This document shows, piece after piece, positions 12,509-23,651 of a stretch of DNA of 64,000 nt (its first letter is position 1; each line of letters begins with the position of its first letter). Under the pieces are notes generated by a model. The model did no database searches and had not been told where the DNA came from. It was given only the letters and a program-made list of their open reading frames with translations. The DNA comes from Portulaca oleracea. Its lineage: Eukaryota; Streptophyta; Magnoliopsida; Caryophyllales; Portulacaceae. The stretch is from assembly GCA_029582165.1 (NCBI GenBank), contig CM055887.1, positions 17,779,190 through 17,843,189 on the forward strand, read 5' to 3'. The translations under genes were made by a program, and so were the position numbers.

Positions 12509-12710
12509 ATAAGAGCACTGATAACACCATTAAGCGTGCCAGGCTCCATGCGAAAAGACGCAGTCTTGGCACTTACATTGATATAACTTCTCCACTTTGA
12601 CAACCAGGAAGATGGCAACAAGTAATATTTGGTGTTTAAAGAAAGAGGGACATTCTTTCCTTGAGCCAATTTCTCATGATTCTGGCGCTGTTTCAACTTG
12701 GTTGCTCTGC
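12509..12710 (-). pseudogene. Captured exon of a UBP26-like ubiquitin protease (DUSP region)
   Basis: On the minus strand an exon opens after a GTGCAG acceptor at about 12710. It encodes KLKQRQNHEKLAQGKN and then NTKYYLLPSSWLSKWRSYIN, and closes at a GTGAGT donor near 12508. The WLSKWRSYIN pattern is the DUSP domain found in ubiquitin carboxyl-terminal hydrolase 26-like proteins, which deubiquitinate histone H2B in plants. Splice sites are intact, so a genomic piece rather than a cDNA copy was taken up. No catalytic UCH domain is present, so the fragment cannot code for an active protease. It sits inside the CACTA element together with the exon at about 12900-13055. Confidence 0.65.
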
Positions 12711-12904
12711 ACCATCAAAAGTGGATCAATATACAACAGCTTAAACATCTATAGAACTGTGAAAGTATACGAGCAAACCACCTTAGAGTATCCTCCAGAT
12801 AAAAAAAAATCAGAGATTCTCAGATGAAAAGTGGATCAATATGCTGCACTACCCAACTGGTCATGTGGTCTGACCTTATTTGCAATTTCAGATAAAAACT
12901 ACCA

Positions 12905-13055
12905 GAGATTCTCATGAATCAAAACTCCCTTCGCACCAGAAGCTTGTTCAGGCAAGAGTTGCCGATGAGGGCACCTTAAAGAAGCTATAGGTCTTGCATC
13001 AGCCTCATAGGGATTATCGCCGCACTTGGGGCGCAACCACTGCTGCAACCTGTTA
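12905..13055 (-). pseudogene. Second captured UBP26-like exon
   Basis: On the minus strand the frame after an AG near 13056 reads QWLRPKCGDNPYEADARPI, then ASLRCPHRQLLPEQASGAKG, then VLIHENL. This is the next conserved stretch of UBP26-like proteins between DUSP repeats. It lies upstream of the exon at 12509-12710 in the minus direction. In the usual protein the WLSKW segment precedes this type of segment in one DUSP unit and follows it in another, so the exact protein order should be checked. It supports capture of a contiguous multi-exon piece of one gene. Confidence 0.55.
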
Positions 13056-13365
13056 CAAGACTCTAATTACATGTGTAGGTGCGCATGTAGGAGGAATTGC
13101 GGCCTTGCAGATAAATCAGGAAAACCCTATAACAGAATTCTAGCATGCAAATTTATAAATGAACGACATTTCACCTACAGTGGGATGTATATGTTCAGAA
13201 ATCAAGCCTACAAATCAAGGGTAATACATGTAAGTTCAAAACTAACTTCACTTCCATAACAACTCGTTAGACAAACAATTGATTGATTGAAAAATAATAC
13301 AGGAACTGAATTTGAGGACGAAAGATGACAAGCCAACAATTAGAAGACAGAAGCATCCTGACATC

Positions 13366-13575
13366 TCAAGTTTTGGAGACAAAGTAGAGTTTACCATCTA
13401 GACCTTTCCCTGCAAGAGCACTCTGAGCAAGTTCCTTCATCAACGCCCTTCTATCTCTATATTTGCCAGCAGTAACAGCTGCATGTGCTGAATCAATTAA
13501 CCAATCGAGGCAATAGTCATCTTTGCCCAGACAAAACACAATTACATCACATATCACATTCTCCTTCACATACAC
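13366..13575 (-). pseudogene. Unidentified protein-like exon in the CACTA element
   Basis: On the minus strand an open frame codes for DDYCLDWLIDSAHAAVTAGK then YRDRRALMKELAQSALAGKG and LDGKLYFVSKT, followed by a stop. The composition looks like a real globular protein and not random sequence, and a possible AAAG acceptor lies just before DDYC. I do not recognise the family. Its place, just upstream of the UBP26-like exons and on the same strand, suggests another captured host exon or the first part of a chimeric transcript of the CACTA element. Confidence 0.4.
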
Positions 13576-13704
13576 AATCCCTAAAGGGTTCTCAAACTCT
13601 CATGGCAACTCATCACTTAGTTAAGATGAAATCACTAAGCTCCAATGGAACCCCCAAAATTCCAAAATCAATTTCTACCAAAACCCAACATTTCTTGTTA
13701 AAAA

Positions 13705-14158
13705 TGTTGGTAATGGCTAAATATAGTGGTTTTCCTTTTTTAGTCACCTTGTTGGTAATGGCTACAATTAGTCATGTTCCTTTTTTAGTCAGTCTTTTTT
13801 TGTGGTTCCCCCTTTTTACCTTTTTTTTAGTTCCTGTTTTTTGTGGCTGTTGGCTTCTAGTTTCTCCTATAAATTGGAGTCTCTAGAGGACTGTGTTCAT
13901 CATCGAATACAATTCCCTTCTCGTCTCCTTTCCTCTTCCTTTCTGGGCACACAGTTTTGCATACTCCATATCCTTGGCCACGAGTGCACGTGTCCCGGGA
14001 TAATCTGAGTTAACCTTGGGGAGCGACCGGCAATTCCGATTGGCACCGAGGTCGGGCCGTAATCGCTTTCAAGGCAGTGGTTCTTCCACGGCTCAGTTTT
14101 CTTGTGTTCTCCACAGCCTTGACTCGTTTCTTTCTCAGCTGCCTTGATTTTTCCAACA
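13705..14158 (+). repeat. Copia 5' LTR
   Basis: The LTR starts TGTTGG and ends CCAACA, a perfect 6-bp terminal inversion. It is 454 bp and matches the right LTR closely, with roughly a dozen differences by eye, mostly in T runs. Inside it the word TTGGTAATGGCTA is repeated near the start (13707 and again about 45 bases on). The preceding five bases are AAAAA (13700-13704). Confidence 0.9.
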
Positions 14159-14179
14159 ATTTGAAAGCGATTATTATCA

Positions 14180-14755
14180 ATGGTTGCTCCTCCTAAAACC
14201 CTCGCTGATATCTACAAAATTGAGCCTTTCGATGGAACTAACTTCAAACGATGGTCCCAAAAGTTATTGCTGTGTCTGGAACAATTAGAGATTGATTATG
14301 TGTTGTCCTCACCTCATCTTGAAGAACCAGAAGCACCAACGCCACCATCCTGGAGTGACTATAGGAATCATCTCAAGCACAAGAAGAAGGATTTGACCCT
14401 TCAAAAATTAATCAGCCACATGAGAACTGAGGAAACAAATCGTTTGAAAGATAAGATGTCTTCTCTCTCTTTGAATTACATTAAAGCTAACTGGTTGAAT
14501 CTTACATTCTGCTAATATAGACGAGTTCAAAGGAAAGAATAAGAAGGATCGAAGCAATCCAAGCATCGAAACAATCGAACAAGCCTAATAATAAAATCGA
14601 AGCGAAGGTTCTTCTGTCGTATCTGTGGCAAACCCGCCACAAGGCATATCGATCTGTCGAGCAAAGGAGCAGTTCAAACACACCAAAAACCCGCTGGACA
14701 GAATAGTAATCAAGCTAATCTGATTGAGGAGACTGAAGTATTCTGTGCTGTAACT
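14180..14755 (+). pseudogene. Copia gag, deleted and frameshifted
   Basis: The start codon at 14180 opens a frame typical of copia gag: an N-terminal segment with IYKIEPFDGTNFKRWSQKLL, then LTLQKLISHMRTEETNRLKDK. The frame stops at 14515 after 111 residues, where a normal gag would run to 200-300. Sequence after this (14516-14755) holds a damaged zinc-knuckle region near FCRICGKPATRH, missing the later His/Cys pattern, then QNSNQANLIEETEVFC leading into the protease. A deletion and at least one frameshift removed the middle of gag. Confidence 0.85.
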
Positions 14756-15632
14756 GTGGAAGCTAATCTCGTGGCTAACAACAACGAGTGGATTCTGGAC
14801 AATGGAGCAACTAGACATTTCTGCACCAACAAGAATCTGATGCATGACTTTGAAGAGGTTCCTGATGGTGAACATGCCTTCATGGGCAATTCTTCCACTG
14901 CTGCGATACTAGGTAAAGGGAAAGTTCTCCTTAAATTTACTTCTGGAAAACCTTTATGCTTGAACAATGTGTTGTATGTCCCTTCCCTTCGTAGAAATCT
15001 AGTTTCTAGTAGCCTCCTTGATGTTTCTGGTTTTGAGGTGAACCAAAAGGCTGGAAAAATTGTTATCCTTCGTAATGGGGTATTTGTTGGGAAGGGGTAT
15101 CGTAGTGATGGCTTATATGTTCTGAATGTTGCATCTGATGCTAATGGAAACGCTTCTACTTCTGCTTATATTGCTGAATCTGTTAACTTTTGGCATGGTA
15201 GACTTGGATATGTATGCTTCCGTAAACAGACTAAAGAACATGAAATTAATTCCGAATGTTAGCACAGAAAGTTGTTCTAAATGTGATGTTTGTGTTGAGG
15301 CGAAATTTGCCAAGAAACCTTTTAAGTCAGTAACTACGAGATCAACTCAGTTGCTTGAACTTGTTCATTCAGACCTAGCCGACTTTAAGAACACAATGAG
15401 CAAAGGAGGAAAGAAATGGTATATTACCTTTGTAGATGACTTCTCTAGATATACAAAAGTTTACCTTTTGAGGTCTAAAGACGAGGCTGAAGAAGTGTTC
15501 TTAAAATATAAGGCAGAAGTTGAGAATCAACTAGACCAGAAAATCAAGAGGCTTAGGTCTGATAGGGGTGGTGAATTTGACTCAACCTCTTTAGCTGTTT
15601 TCTGTGAGAAAAAAAAATGGTATTATTCATGA
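14756..15632 (+). pseudogene. Copia protease and integrase N-terminal half, broken
   Basis: The protease region reads EWILDNGATRHFC. The active-site triplet of copia proteases is normally D-S-G or D-T-G, here D-N-G. Next come LCLNNVLYVPSLRRNLVS and the pre-integrase segment ending FWHGRLG. A frameshift near 15215-15250 moves the reading to CSKCDVCVEAKFAKKPF and then the integrase core, with LELVHSDL, KKWYITFVDDFSRYTKVY and LRSDRGGEFD carrying catalytic Asp residues. The frame is lost again at about 15632, just before [16 protein letters not shown] in another frame. Confidence 0.9.
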
Positions 15633-15705
15633 GACTACCGCTCCTTACACCCCTCAACAAAATGGTATAGCAGATCGTAAGAACCGACCCTTAAGGAAAT
15701 GATGA

Positions 15706-17806
15706 ATGTTATGCTTCCGAAGTTCGATTGCTCGTAACATGTGGGGAAGCTGCTTTGATCACTGTTTTATTCTCAATAGAGTTCCCCATAAAAAGAGGGA
15801 TCATACCCCATTTGAACTTTGGAAAGGATATGCCCTGAATTTGAATTATTTGAAAGTGTGGGGGTGCTTGGCTAAAGTGGCTTTACCTAGTCATAAGCGT
15901 ACCAACATAGGCCCAAAGACCTTTGATGCTGTTTTTATTGCATATGCTCAAAATAGTGTTGCCTATCGTTTCATGTCTTTGAGTGATTATTCAATTTCTG
16001 AATATAGAGATGCTGAATTTTTTGAGCATGTGTTTCCGTTGAAAAAGAATGTGCCTAATGTGGTAACTGATGTTGTGTCTGATGTAGTACGTGAAAATGT
16101 GAGCTTGCCTGTTGCTAGTTCTAGTACTAGAAATGTGGAAATTGAGCCTAGAATAAGTAAAAAACAAAGAACTACAGCTGATTTTGGACCTGATTTTGTT
16201 ATTGCTTTCCTAGTTGAAGTTTTTAATCATTATAATGTGGATGCTTTGATTGAGGTTTTTGTGACTTTATTTCTAATTGATGAAGATCCAAAAAACCTAT
16301 GCTGAGGCTATTAGGTCTATTGATGCAACCTTTTGGAAGGAAGCCATTAGAAGTGAAATAGATTCCCTAGTGTCTAATAAAACTTGGGAATTAACTGATT
16401 TGCCTAAGGGTTGTAGACCTATTAGTAGTAAATGGATTTTCAAAAAGAAATTGAGGTCTGACGATTCAATTGATAAATATAAGGCCAGACTTGTCATTAG
16501 AGGTTTTGACCAAAAGAAAGGGATAGATTATTTCGACACATATTCTCCTGTTATGAAAATAAGCATCATTAGAATGTTGATTGCGTTAGCTGCGATTTTT
16601 GATCTTGTTGTGCATCAAATGAATGTAAAGACAACTTTTCTTAATGGTGACTTAGAGGAAGAAATCTATATGACCCAACCTGAGGGTTGTGAAGTACCAG
16701 GTCAGGAGAATAAAGTATGCAGATTGAGAAAATCTCTTTATGGCCTAAAGCAAGCTCCTAAACAGTGGTTTGAGAAGTTTGATAGTTCTCTTTTGAAAAA
16801 TGGATTTGTTGCAAATTTGTCTGATTCTTGTGTCTATTCCAAGATGATAGGATCAGATTGTGTGCTCATATGCTTATATGTTGATGATATGCTGATCTTT
16901 GGTACAAATTTGCTTGTAGTCAATGAGACTAAAATGTTGTTGTCTTCTTTGTTTGAAATGAAAGATATGGGTGGTGCTGATGTGATCTTAGGGGTTAAAA
17001 TTCGGAAAACCAACTCTGGTTATGCTTTGTGTCAGTCACACTATATTGAGAAAGTGTTAAAGAAATTTAACATGTTTGATGTGACACCTGTTAGAACTCC
17101 CTACGATCCCAGTATACCTTTAAAGAAGAACAACGGTCCTAGTGTGTCTCAATCTGAGTATGCTAAAATTATAGGAAGTGTAATGTTTTTGATGAACTTT
17201 ACTCGTCCTGATATTGCTTATGCTGTAAGTAGATTGAGTCGCTACACTCATAATCCTAGTCAAGAACATTGGAATGCACTTCATCGTTTGCTTAAGTATC
17301 TAAAAGGTACAATGGATTGGTGTTTGCACTTTAATAAATTCCCTACTGTTGTAGAAGGATATTGTGATGCAAACTGGATTTCTGATAATGATGAAGTTAG
17401 TTCTACTAGTGGTTATGTTTTTACCTTGGGTGGAGGGGCTATCTCGTGGAAGTCTGTAAAATAGACTTGCATAGCCCGCTCTACCATGGAATCTGAGTTT
17501 ATAGCTCTTGAGTTGGCAGGTCAAGAAGCAGAGTGGCTTAGAGGTCTCTTAGCAGACGTGCCACTATGGGGGAAACAAGAGACACCTATCTCTATACATT
17601 GTGACGCACAGGCAGCAATTGGAGTGGCTCATAACAGTGTCTACAACGGGAAAAGGAGACATATCCGTGTTAGACACAGTCCAGTGAGACAATTGCTAAA
17701 GCATGGAGTAATATCCTTGCAGTATGTGAGATCCGAGAAGTATTTGGCGGATCCTCTCACTAAGGGGTTGACTAGACGAGTTGTTCTAGAGGCATCGAGG
17801 GGATAG
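15706..17806 (+). pseudogene. Copia integrase C-part, reverse transcriptase and RNase H, broken
   Basis: The integrase C-terminal part contains HTPFELWKGYALNLNYLKVW and GC. A frame change near 16277-16305 leads into reverse transcriptase: [20 protein letters not shown], then SSKWIFKKK and KARLVIRGF. Motif A reads [11 protein letters not shown], so the normal catalytic Asp is Asn (codon 16622-16624). The later LYVDDMLIF motif is intact. RNase H begins [15 protein letters not shown] and is cut by a TAG at 17462-17464, then resumes with STMESEFIALE, HCDAQAAI and the C-terminal YLADPLTKGL, ending at 17806. The polymerase would be inactive even without the stops. Confidence 0.92.
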
Positions 17807-18422
17807 GGCTTAAGCCTATGGCTTGAAGAGGTATGGTGGATACCAATTATTTGGTCCAACGAAACCATACTAATCTTCGAGGTGCACTACATCCTTATCC
17901 CTGTGGTGCAAAGTAGTGCTTCTAAGGTTGAGATTATTCTCTTAATGAATCCACGCCCTTTGTGGGGGGTGCTTGTGAGACGCACTGAAGGATTCACCGA
18001 TTGTTTATTGTAAGGATGAGCTAATTGCTCTTAATAATTCCATAGTCACATTTGTGGTGGTCTATGTTGAGATAGACTTGATGTAATTACCTACGTAAGT
18101 GTGAAGGTTTGGCCGCCTTCTATGAGAGATTTGGGCTATCTCTCTAGAGCACTTATGAGTCCCAAGGTGTGTGCATGGCCATAAAGGCGCAAATGTTGTT
18201 ATCGCGGAGTATGTTTTTCTGTAGGTTGATACGTGTTGTGGGGGTCTCAATCAAAGTCTTCCAAGTTCAAGGCCTAGTCCAGTTGTTAGATTATTCACTG
18301 TTGCCTCACATCACTAATGTGTCAATTCAAATCGAAAGATATTGACACCTAAGTATCTGACATGTTTTGCCCAGTTTTTCCTTTCCTTTTCTTGACTTCT
18401 TTGTAAGCCATTAGTGGGGGAT

Positions 18423-18878
18423 TGTTGGTAATGGCTAAATATAGTGGTTTCCTTTTTTAGTCACCTTGTTGGTAATGGCTACAATTAGTCATTTCCTTTT
18501 TTAGTCAGTCTTTTTTTTTTTGTGGTTCCCCCTTTTTACCTTTTTTTTAGTTCCTGTTTTTTGTGGCTGTTAGCTTCCAGTTTCTCCTATAAATTGGAGC
18601 CTCTAGAGGACTGTGTTCATCATCGAATACAATTCCCTTCTCCTCTCCTCTCCTCTTCCTTTCTGGGCACACAGTTTTGCATACTCCATATCCTTGGCCA
18701 CGAGTGCACGTGTCCCGGGATAATCTGAGTTAACCTTGGGGAGCGACCGACAATTCCGATTGGCACCGAGGTCGGGCCGTAATTGCTTTCAAGGCAGTGG
18801 TTCTTCCACGGCTCAGTTTTCTTGTGTTCTCGACAGCCTTGATTCGTTTCTTTCTTAGCAGCCTTGATTTTTCCAACA
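18423..18878 (+). repeat. Copia 3' LTR
   Basis: A 456-bp LTR, TGTTGG...CCAACA, closely similar to the left LTR. It is preceded by the purine tract AGTGGGGGA and followed by the AAAAA target duplication. Confidence 0.9.
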
Positions 18879-18883
18879 AAAAA

Positions 18884-19560
18884 TTGCAACTTTAACATGA
18901 AACAAATGATAACAAAAGCAATACCAATTCTTTTTCGATAGGTAAAGAAATGTTTCTGATGCATTTTATGCCCTACATTCTTGCCAAACAAAAGACACCC
19001 CATCACCCCAATAATCATCAGTACATCTTCCCAGTTATAAATTGGCCTTCAGCAAATCAACTGCTAACATCGAAGCTCATTCGTAAACAACAGAAACAAA
19101 AACCCAAAGACTTACATAAGTGTTCAATTGATGAATGAAGGTGGAGAAATTATTGTGCTTGAAATAATTGGGCAGCAGCAGAGTCGAAAACTATATTGAA
19201 TCCCAAACAACAAAGCTATTCATGGCCTGACTCCACGACACAATCGCATCCGTCGAAATTCTCTCTCCTCTGCTGAGAAGACTACGAGCCAGATCTGAAG
19301 ACTACGAGCAAGAATCTGAACTTTACTCACCTTTGAATTGATCTGAGGAGCTGTTGGTTCTGGGCTAGAGAAGACAGCGCTGGGCTGCAGTCGCGGTGGT
19401 CTGCGCCAAGGGGAAGGGCGGTAGTGGGTCGCGATGGTCGGACGGCGTGGGAGGCGGAGGACACTGCAGCGGGGTAAGGGCTAGGGTTGGGGCTGAAGCA
19501 TCGCTGGGCTAGGGTTATGGGTGGGGGTTGTGTTTGTCAAACATTCGAAGTTAAATTGGG
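18884..19560 (-). other. CACTA interior, leader-like sequence without a clear gene
   Basis: No long reading frame. Read on the minus strand the segment 19500-19250 is C-rich with CCCCAACCCTAGCCC and CTCAGATCAATTCAAAGGTGAG, which looks like a plant 5' untranslated exon with a donor site near 19338. It may have driven transcription through the captured exons on the other side of the copia insertion. This is inference from orientation and style. Confidence 0.35.
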
Positions 19561-19749
19561 CTTTTTTTCATTTCTTTTTGCATTACTGGACCGAGCGACG
19601 GACCGTTCCGTTGCAAGGTCCATCGCAAGGTCATTTTTTTTTAGCCAGCTCAGCTATAATGTAATTTGGACCGAGTGACGAAATTTTCCGTCATAATTTC
19701 CGTCGCAATATGACAATTTTTTTTTTTTTTGATGGTAAACATGCTAATA

Positions 19750-21370
19750 TTATTCATTAATCATCGGAATTAAGTCTTCCAAGACCAGATCATTGATAAT
19801 ATATGGCCCCTCATGCAACCAAACTTTACGTCCTAACTCAAACGGTTGAAGATGAGCCAAGGAATGAGCCACCTTGTTCCCTTCCCGTCTAACAAAAGAA
19901 AACGAACACAAACTAAAAAAATTAGCTACTCTCAGTATTTCAATAATCTCAAATCCTAGTTCAGTAATTGGTACTGCTTTTCCTTTAATCTTTGACACCA
20001 ATGCTTGGCAATCACCTTCCAATATAATCTGAGAGAACCCTCTGTCCTTTGCAGTCATAAGAGCAAGGTGGCATGCCCTTGCTTCCACTGTTTCCACTCC
20101 ATCAAATCCCATGCTTTGTTCAACTACCATAAATTGTATATGTCCCCTGCTATCCCTTGCAACAGCTGCCATGCCCGAACCCAAATCGCCAAGCTTTGCT
20201 CCATCAAAATTTATTTTAATCACACCTTCAGTTGGGGGTCTCCAAATTGCAGGGAGGTCCCTTTTCACCTCAATTCGGGTCTGTGCTTCTTTGTATTCCT
20301 TGATTATGTCATGCACTTGTTGGATAATCCCTCTTGGGCTCCTCCTTTGCCGATCATGAAGCAGTGCGTTCCTGTCATTCCAAATCGCCCAGGTGATTCC
20401 CAAGAATTCGCCCGACAGCTCCCCCAATTCATTCAAAGCTGCTGCAAATGCATCCTGGACATCACGAGCTTGCATTCTCCATAGTCGGTGGTCATTAAAC
20501 CCACTCCTTTCCCAGATCAGCTTGGCATGAGTGCAATCAAATATGGCGTATACCGCAGTTTCTACTCCCGTACCGCAGCAGAAACACCGCCCGTCAATAT
20601 TCTGTATTCTCCGTGACAGGTTATGTCCGGTCGGTAGAGCTCTCTCTGCCGCTCTCCATGTGAAAAGTTTGATTTTTGGCGGTACTTTTAGATGCCAGAC
20701 CCTACTCCAAAACATTCTCCTTTCTTGATTACAGCTCGTTGTTGCCTGTTCCTCTTTTCTCCATACTCGAATCGCTTGGTAAGCGCTCTTTATCGTCAAA
20801 TGCCCGTTTGTTGAGTAGTGCCAGGCCAGTCTGTCTGGGGACCAAAATCTTGAGAGGGGTATTTTCTTTATCAGTTCCGCATCATGTTGGAGGAAGATCA
20901 GGTCGACCATATCCTCTCTCCATTTCCGGGCCTCGTGATCGATCAGATCTGATTAGTGCAAATTCACTCCTTTTCGGGCTGATGACTTTGAACGAGGTTG
21001 GTCGAGGTAGCCAATTGGAGTCCCACACATTGAGAGAAAAGCCATCACCTATAACCCATCTTGATCCTTTTTGTACCACCCATATTGCACTCCTTAAACT
21101 CTTCCATGTGTAGCTCCATTTGCCGCCGTTTCCCGCATCCAAAATGCCTCCCAATGGGAAATATTTCGCTTTGAGCACTCTGTAAACTAATGATTCAGGA
21201 GCTTGCATCAGGCGCCAGACCTGCCTTGCCAACAATGTTGTGTTAAAGTCCGTCAGGTCGCGGAACCCCATTCCCCCCTCTAGCTTATGTTCGCATAACT
21301 TACTCCTCTTCACCCAATGTATCTTCCTCGACCCCTCTTTGGCTCCCCACCAATATCTAGTAATGGTTGC
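19750..21370 (-). pseudogene. LINE ORF2 part 3: RT-associated zinc region and RNase H
   Basis: Two frames cover the end of ORF2. From 21313 down to 20882: GGMGFRDLTDFNTTLLARQV, LKAKYF and GDGFSLNVWDSNWL, part of the region that follows plant LINE polymerases. From about 20910 to 19750: FTWRAAERALPTG, a zinc-binding RT-associated segment with CFCCGTGVET and DCTHAKLIW, then an RNase H (RVT_3 type) domain with INFDGAKLGDLGSGMAAV and ILEGDCQALVSKI, ending VLEDLIPMINE and a stop just before the poly(A). The RNase H removes template RNA during copying. It reads open to the natural end. Confidence 0.88.
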
Positions 21371-22195
21371 TTAGATGTCATCGCAAAAGGAGTCCGGGAA
21401 ACGGAAGACGCTCATCGCATATGTGGGTATCGCCTGGGCAACTGCCTTTACAAGGACCTCTTTACCCGCCCAAGATAGCTTCCTCCCCATCCACCCACAG
21501 ACCCTCTTTATCACTTTTTCTTTTATGCCTGCAAAGGCTTTCTTCTTTGATTTCCCCACATGTGTTGGAACTCCTAGATATTTTTCATGTGACAGAACTT
21601 CCTTCATGTCGAGGGTTATTAGGACTTCGTCCCTTCGTTGCAAAGCAACTCCCTTGCTGAACGCCACATTAGACTTGTTGAGATTTACCCGCTGTCCCGA
21701 AGCCTCCTCATATAGTCGGAGAAGTCCCTTCACGACATTAGCTTGGACCGTCGTGGCTTCAGCAAATAGCAGCGAGTCGTCGACGAACAGTAGGTGCGAT
21801 ATAGTCGGGGCTCCACGACAGATTTTGTGGCCTCGGAGCTCCCTATTCTGCCATGTTGTGTTGATAAGGCTCGAGAAGACTTCTGTAACAAATAAGAATA
21901 GGTAAGGCGAGATTGGGTCGCCTTGCCTTAGTCCCCTTTCCGGTTTCATGAATTCCCTGGGCTCCCCGTTTATGACAACCGAGAGTGTTGCCGTTTCTAT
22001 GCAGTTCATGACAAGCCTTACCCACTCTTCTTTGAACCCCAACCGAAGCATGACTTGCCGTAAAAATTGCCACTCTACCTTGTCATATGCCTTATCCATG
22101 TCCAATTTGATTGCCATGCTCCCTCGTGTCGATTTATTCCCTCTCATTGAGTGAAATATCTCATGGGCAATGAGGATATTGTCAGATATTAGTCG
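21371..22195 (-). pseudogene. LINE ORF2 part 2: reverse transcriptase core
   Basis: After a frameshift near 22190 the polymerase continues with AFTRGRLISDN, IKLDMDKAYDKVEW (motif A with its Asp kept), GLRQGDPISPYLFLFVTEVF, and the catalytic LLFVDDSLLF (F-x-DD motif), then EASGQRVNLNKS and HEKYLGVPTHVGKSKK. The catalytic residues I can see are intact. The frame closes at 21371 with a stop just after FPDSFCDDI, and the next part needs a frame or stop repair to be reached. Confidence 0.9.
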
Positions 22196-23651
22196 CCCTC
22201 GGGTGAATGCACTTTGATTTGGTGAGATAATCGATGGTAACAGAGGGCTTGAGCCAGTTAGTGATTACCTTGGTGACCAATTTGTAACATACGTTGCAGA
22301 GACTAATTGGGCGGTACTCAATGATTAGCTCTGCGCTCTGTTTTTTCGGGATAAGAACAACATGGGTTTGGTTCAGCTTTTCGGGAATAATGCCGCTGTT
22401 GAGGATATCCAGTACTGCCCCCGCGACGTCATCCCCCACTATCTCCCAGAATTTTTTATAAAAGTAGGGACTTAACCCATCTGGCCCGGGTACCTTGTTT
22501 AGGTTAATTGCATTGAGAGCTTCGAAAACCTCCTCCTTCGTATATGGCTTGCACAGTTCATCGTTCATACTGTCAGTCACTTTGGGATGCACGCCGTTAA
22601 GCACTTGATCAATCGATTGCGGATTCTCAGAGGTGAATAGTGTGGTGAAGTAATTTGTTACAATCCCCCGCACCTCAACCTGTTCGACACACCATCGCCC
22701 TGTGTTGTCCCTCAAACCCTCGATCGAGTTTGCTTTCCGTCTGTTATTTGCTCGTTGATGGAACCACCCCGAGTTCTGGTCCCCATGTAGAATGTATTGC
22801 TCCCGAGATCGTTACCACCACATCATCTCCTCTTTTTGCCTCCAAATCCGGATGTCCCCCAGTAGAGACTTTCGGACTACTGGATCATTAACCAGCTGGA
22901 CTTCGTTGGAATGCTTGTGGATCTCCCGTTGCACATGCCCAAACTCCGTCTTGTTCCAATCCAGAAGGGACGACATGCAATTATCAATTTTTTCCAAGCA
23001 TTGTTTGACCCTATCGCCGTTTGTCGGCATGTCCCAAGCATTCTGGATCACCCCTTTGCACTGCTCGTCCAATGTCCACATGGCGTCAAACCTCCTTCTT
23101 CTCTGATGCGTGTCAAAACATTTCATTACGATTGGGAGGTGGTCCGAAATATCGTCATCCACATGATACACCGTTGCATTTGGAAATAGGCTTACCCATG
23201 CAGCCTGTGCGCAAAAGCGATCAAGAATTTCTTCCACCGACCTATCTCCCTCTTGCCCATTCCACCATGTGTATTTGTAACCCTTGTACCCCATGTCCAT
23301 GAGTCCGTGCTCGTCCAACGTTGGGTATCCGTAAATCCCCGTGAATCTCCAACCCTCCTCTATGTTCCTCCACCTAATCAAGCTGTCTATGTGATTCAGC
23401 GACATTGACAGCAAGTCTACCTCAACATTATTCTTCCACCACAGCGCCACTCCCCCCGCCCTCCCTCTGTTGTCCACTGCCACCCCATCAAACTACTCAA
23501 ACTTTCCCCGCACTTCGTTCATCTCTCTTGCACTGAGTTTGGTCTCCGAGAGAAAGACCAAACTGGGCTTGTGGGTCCCCAGCACACGCCGGAGATCCTT
23601 CAACACCTGAGGGTTGCCCAGCCCTCGGCAGTTTAAACATAGGATACTCAT
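22182..23651 (-). pseudogene. LINE ORF2 part 1: endonuclease and reverse transcriptase start, broken
   Basis: ORF2 opens at the ATG 23651-23649 with MSILCLNCRGLGNPQV, the start of the apurinic-type endonuclease, and continues through LVFLSETKLS to a TAG about 53 codons in. After it come GGVALWWKNNVEVDLLS and FTGIYGYPT, which then jumps to GLMDMGYKGYKYTWWNG. The usual central part with the GDFNE motif is absent, so roughly 60-80 residues appear deleted. SDHLPIVM closes the endonuclease. A stop or frame loss near 22812 is followed by the reverse transcriptase N-terminal part with KVPGPDGLSPYFYKKFW and EYRPISLCNVCYKLVTKVI. Confidence 0.9.

Larger units (their letters stand above)
13705..18878 (+). 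mobile_element. Ty1/copia LTR retrotransposon, full length but inactive
   Basis: Two LTRs of about 455 bp bracket gag, protease, integrase, reverse transcriptase and RNase H in the copia order. The target duplication is AAAAA (13700-13704 and 18879-18883). A purine tract AGTGGGGGA lies just before the right LTR. The genes are interrupted by a gag deletion, frameshifts and stops, so the copy cannot move by itself. It is inserted in the CACTA element, between the part with UBP26-like exons and the right subterminal region. Confidence 0.95.
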
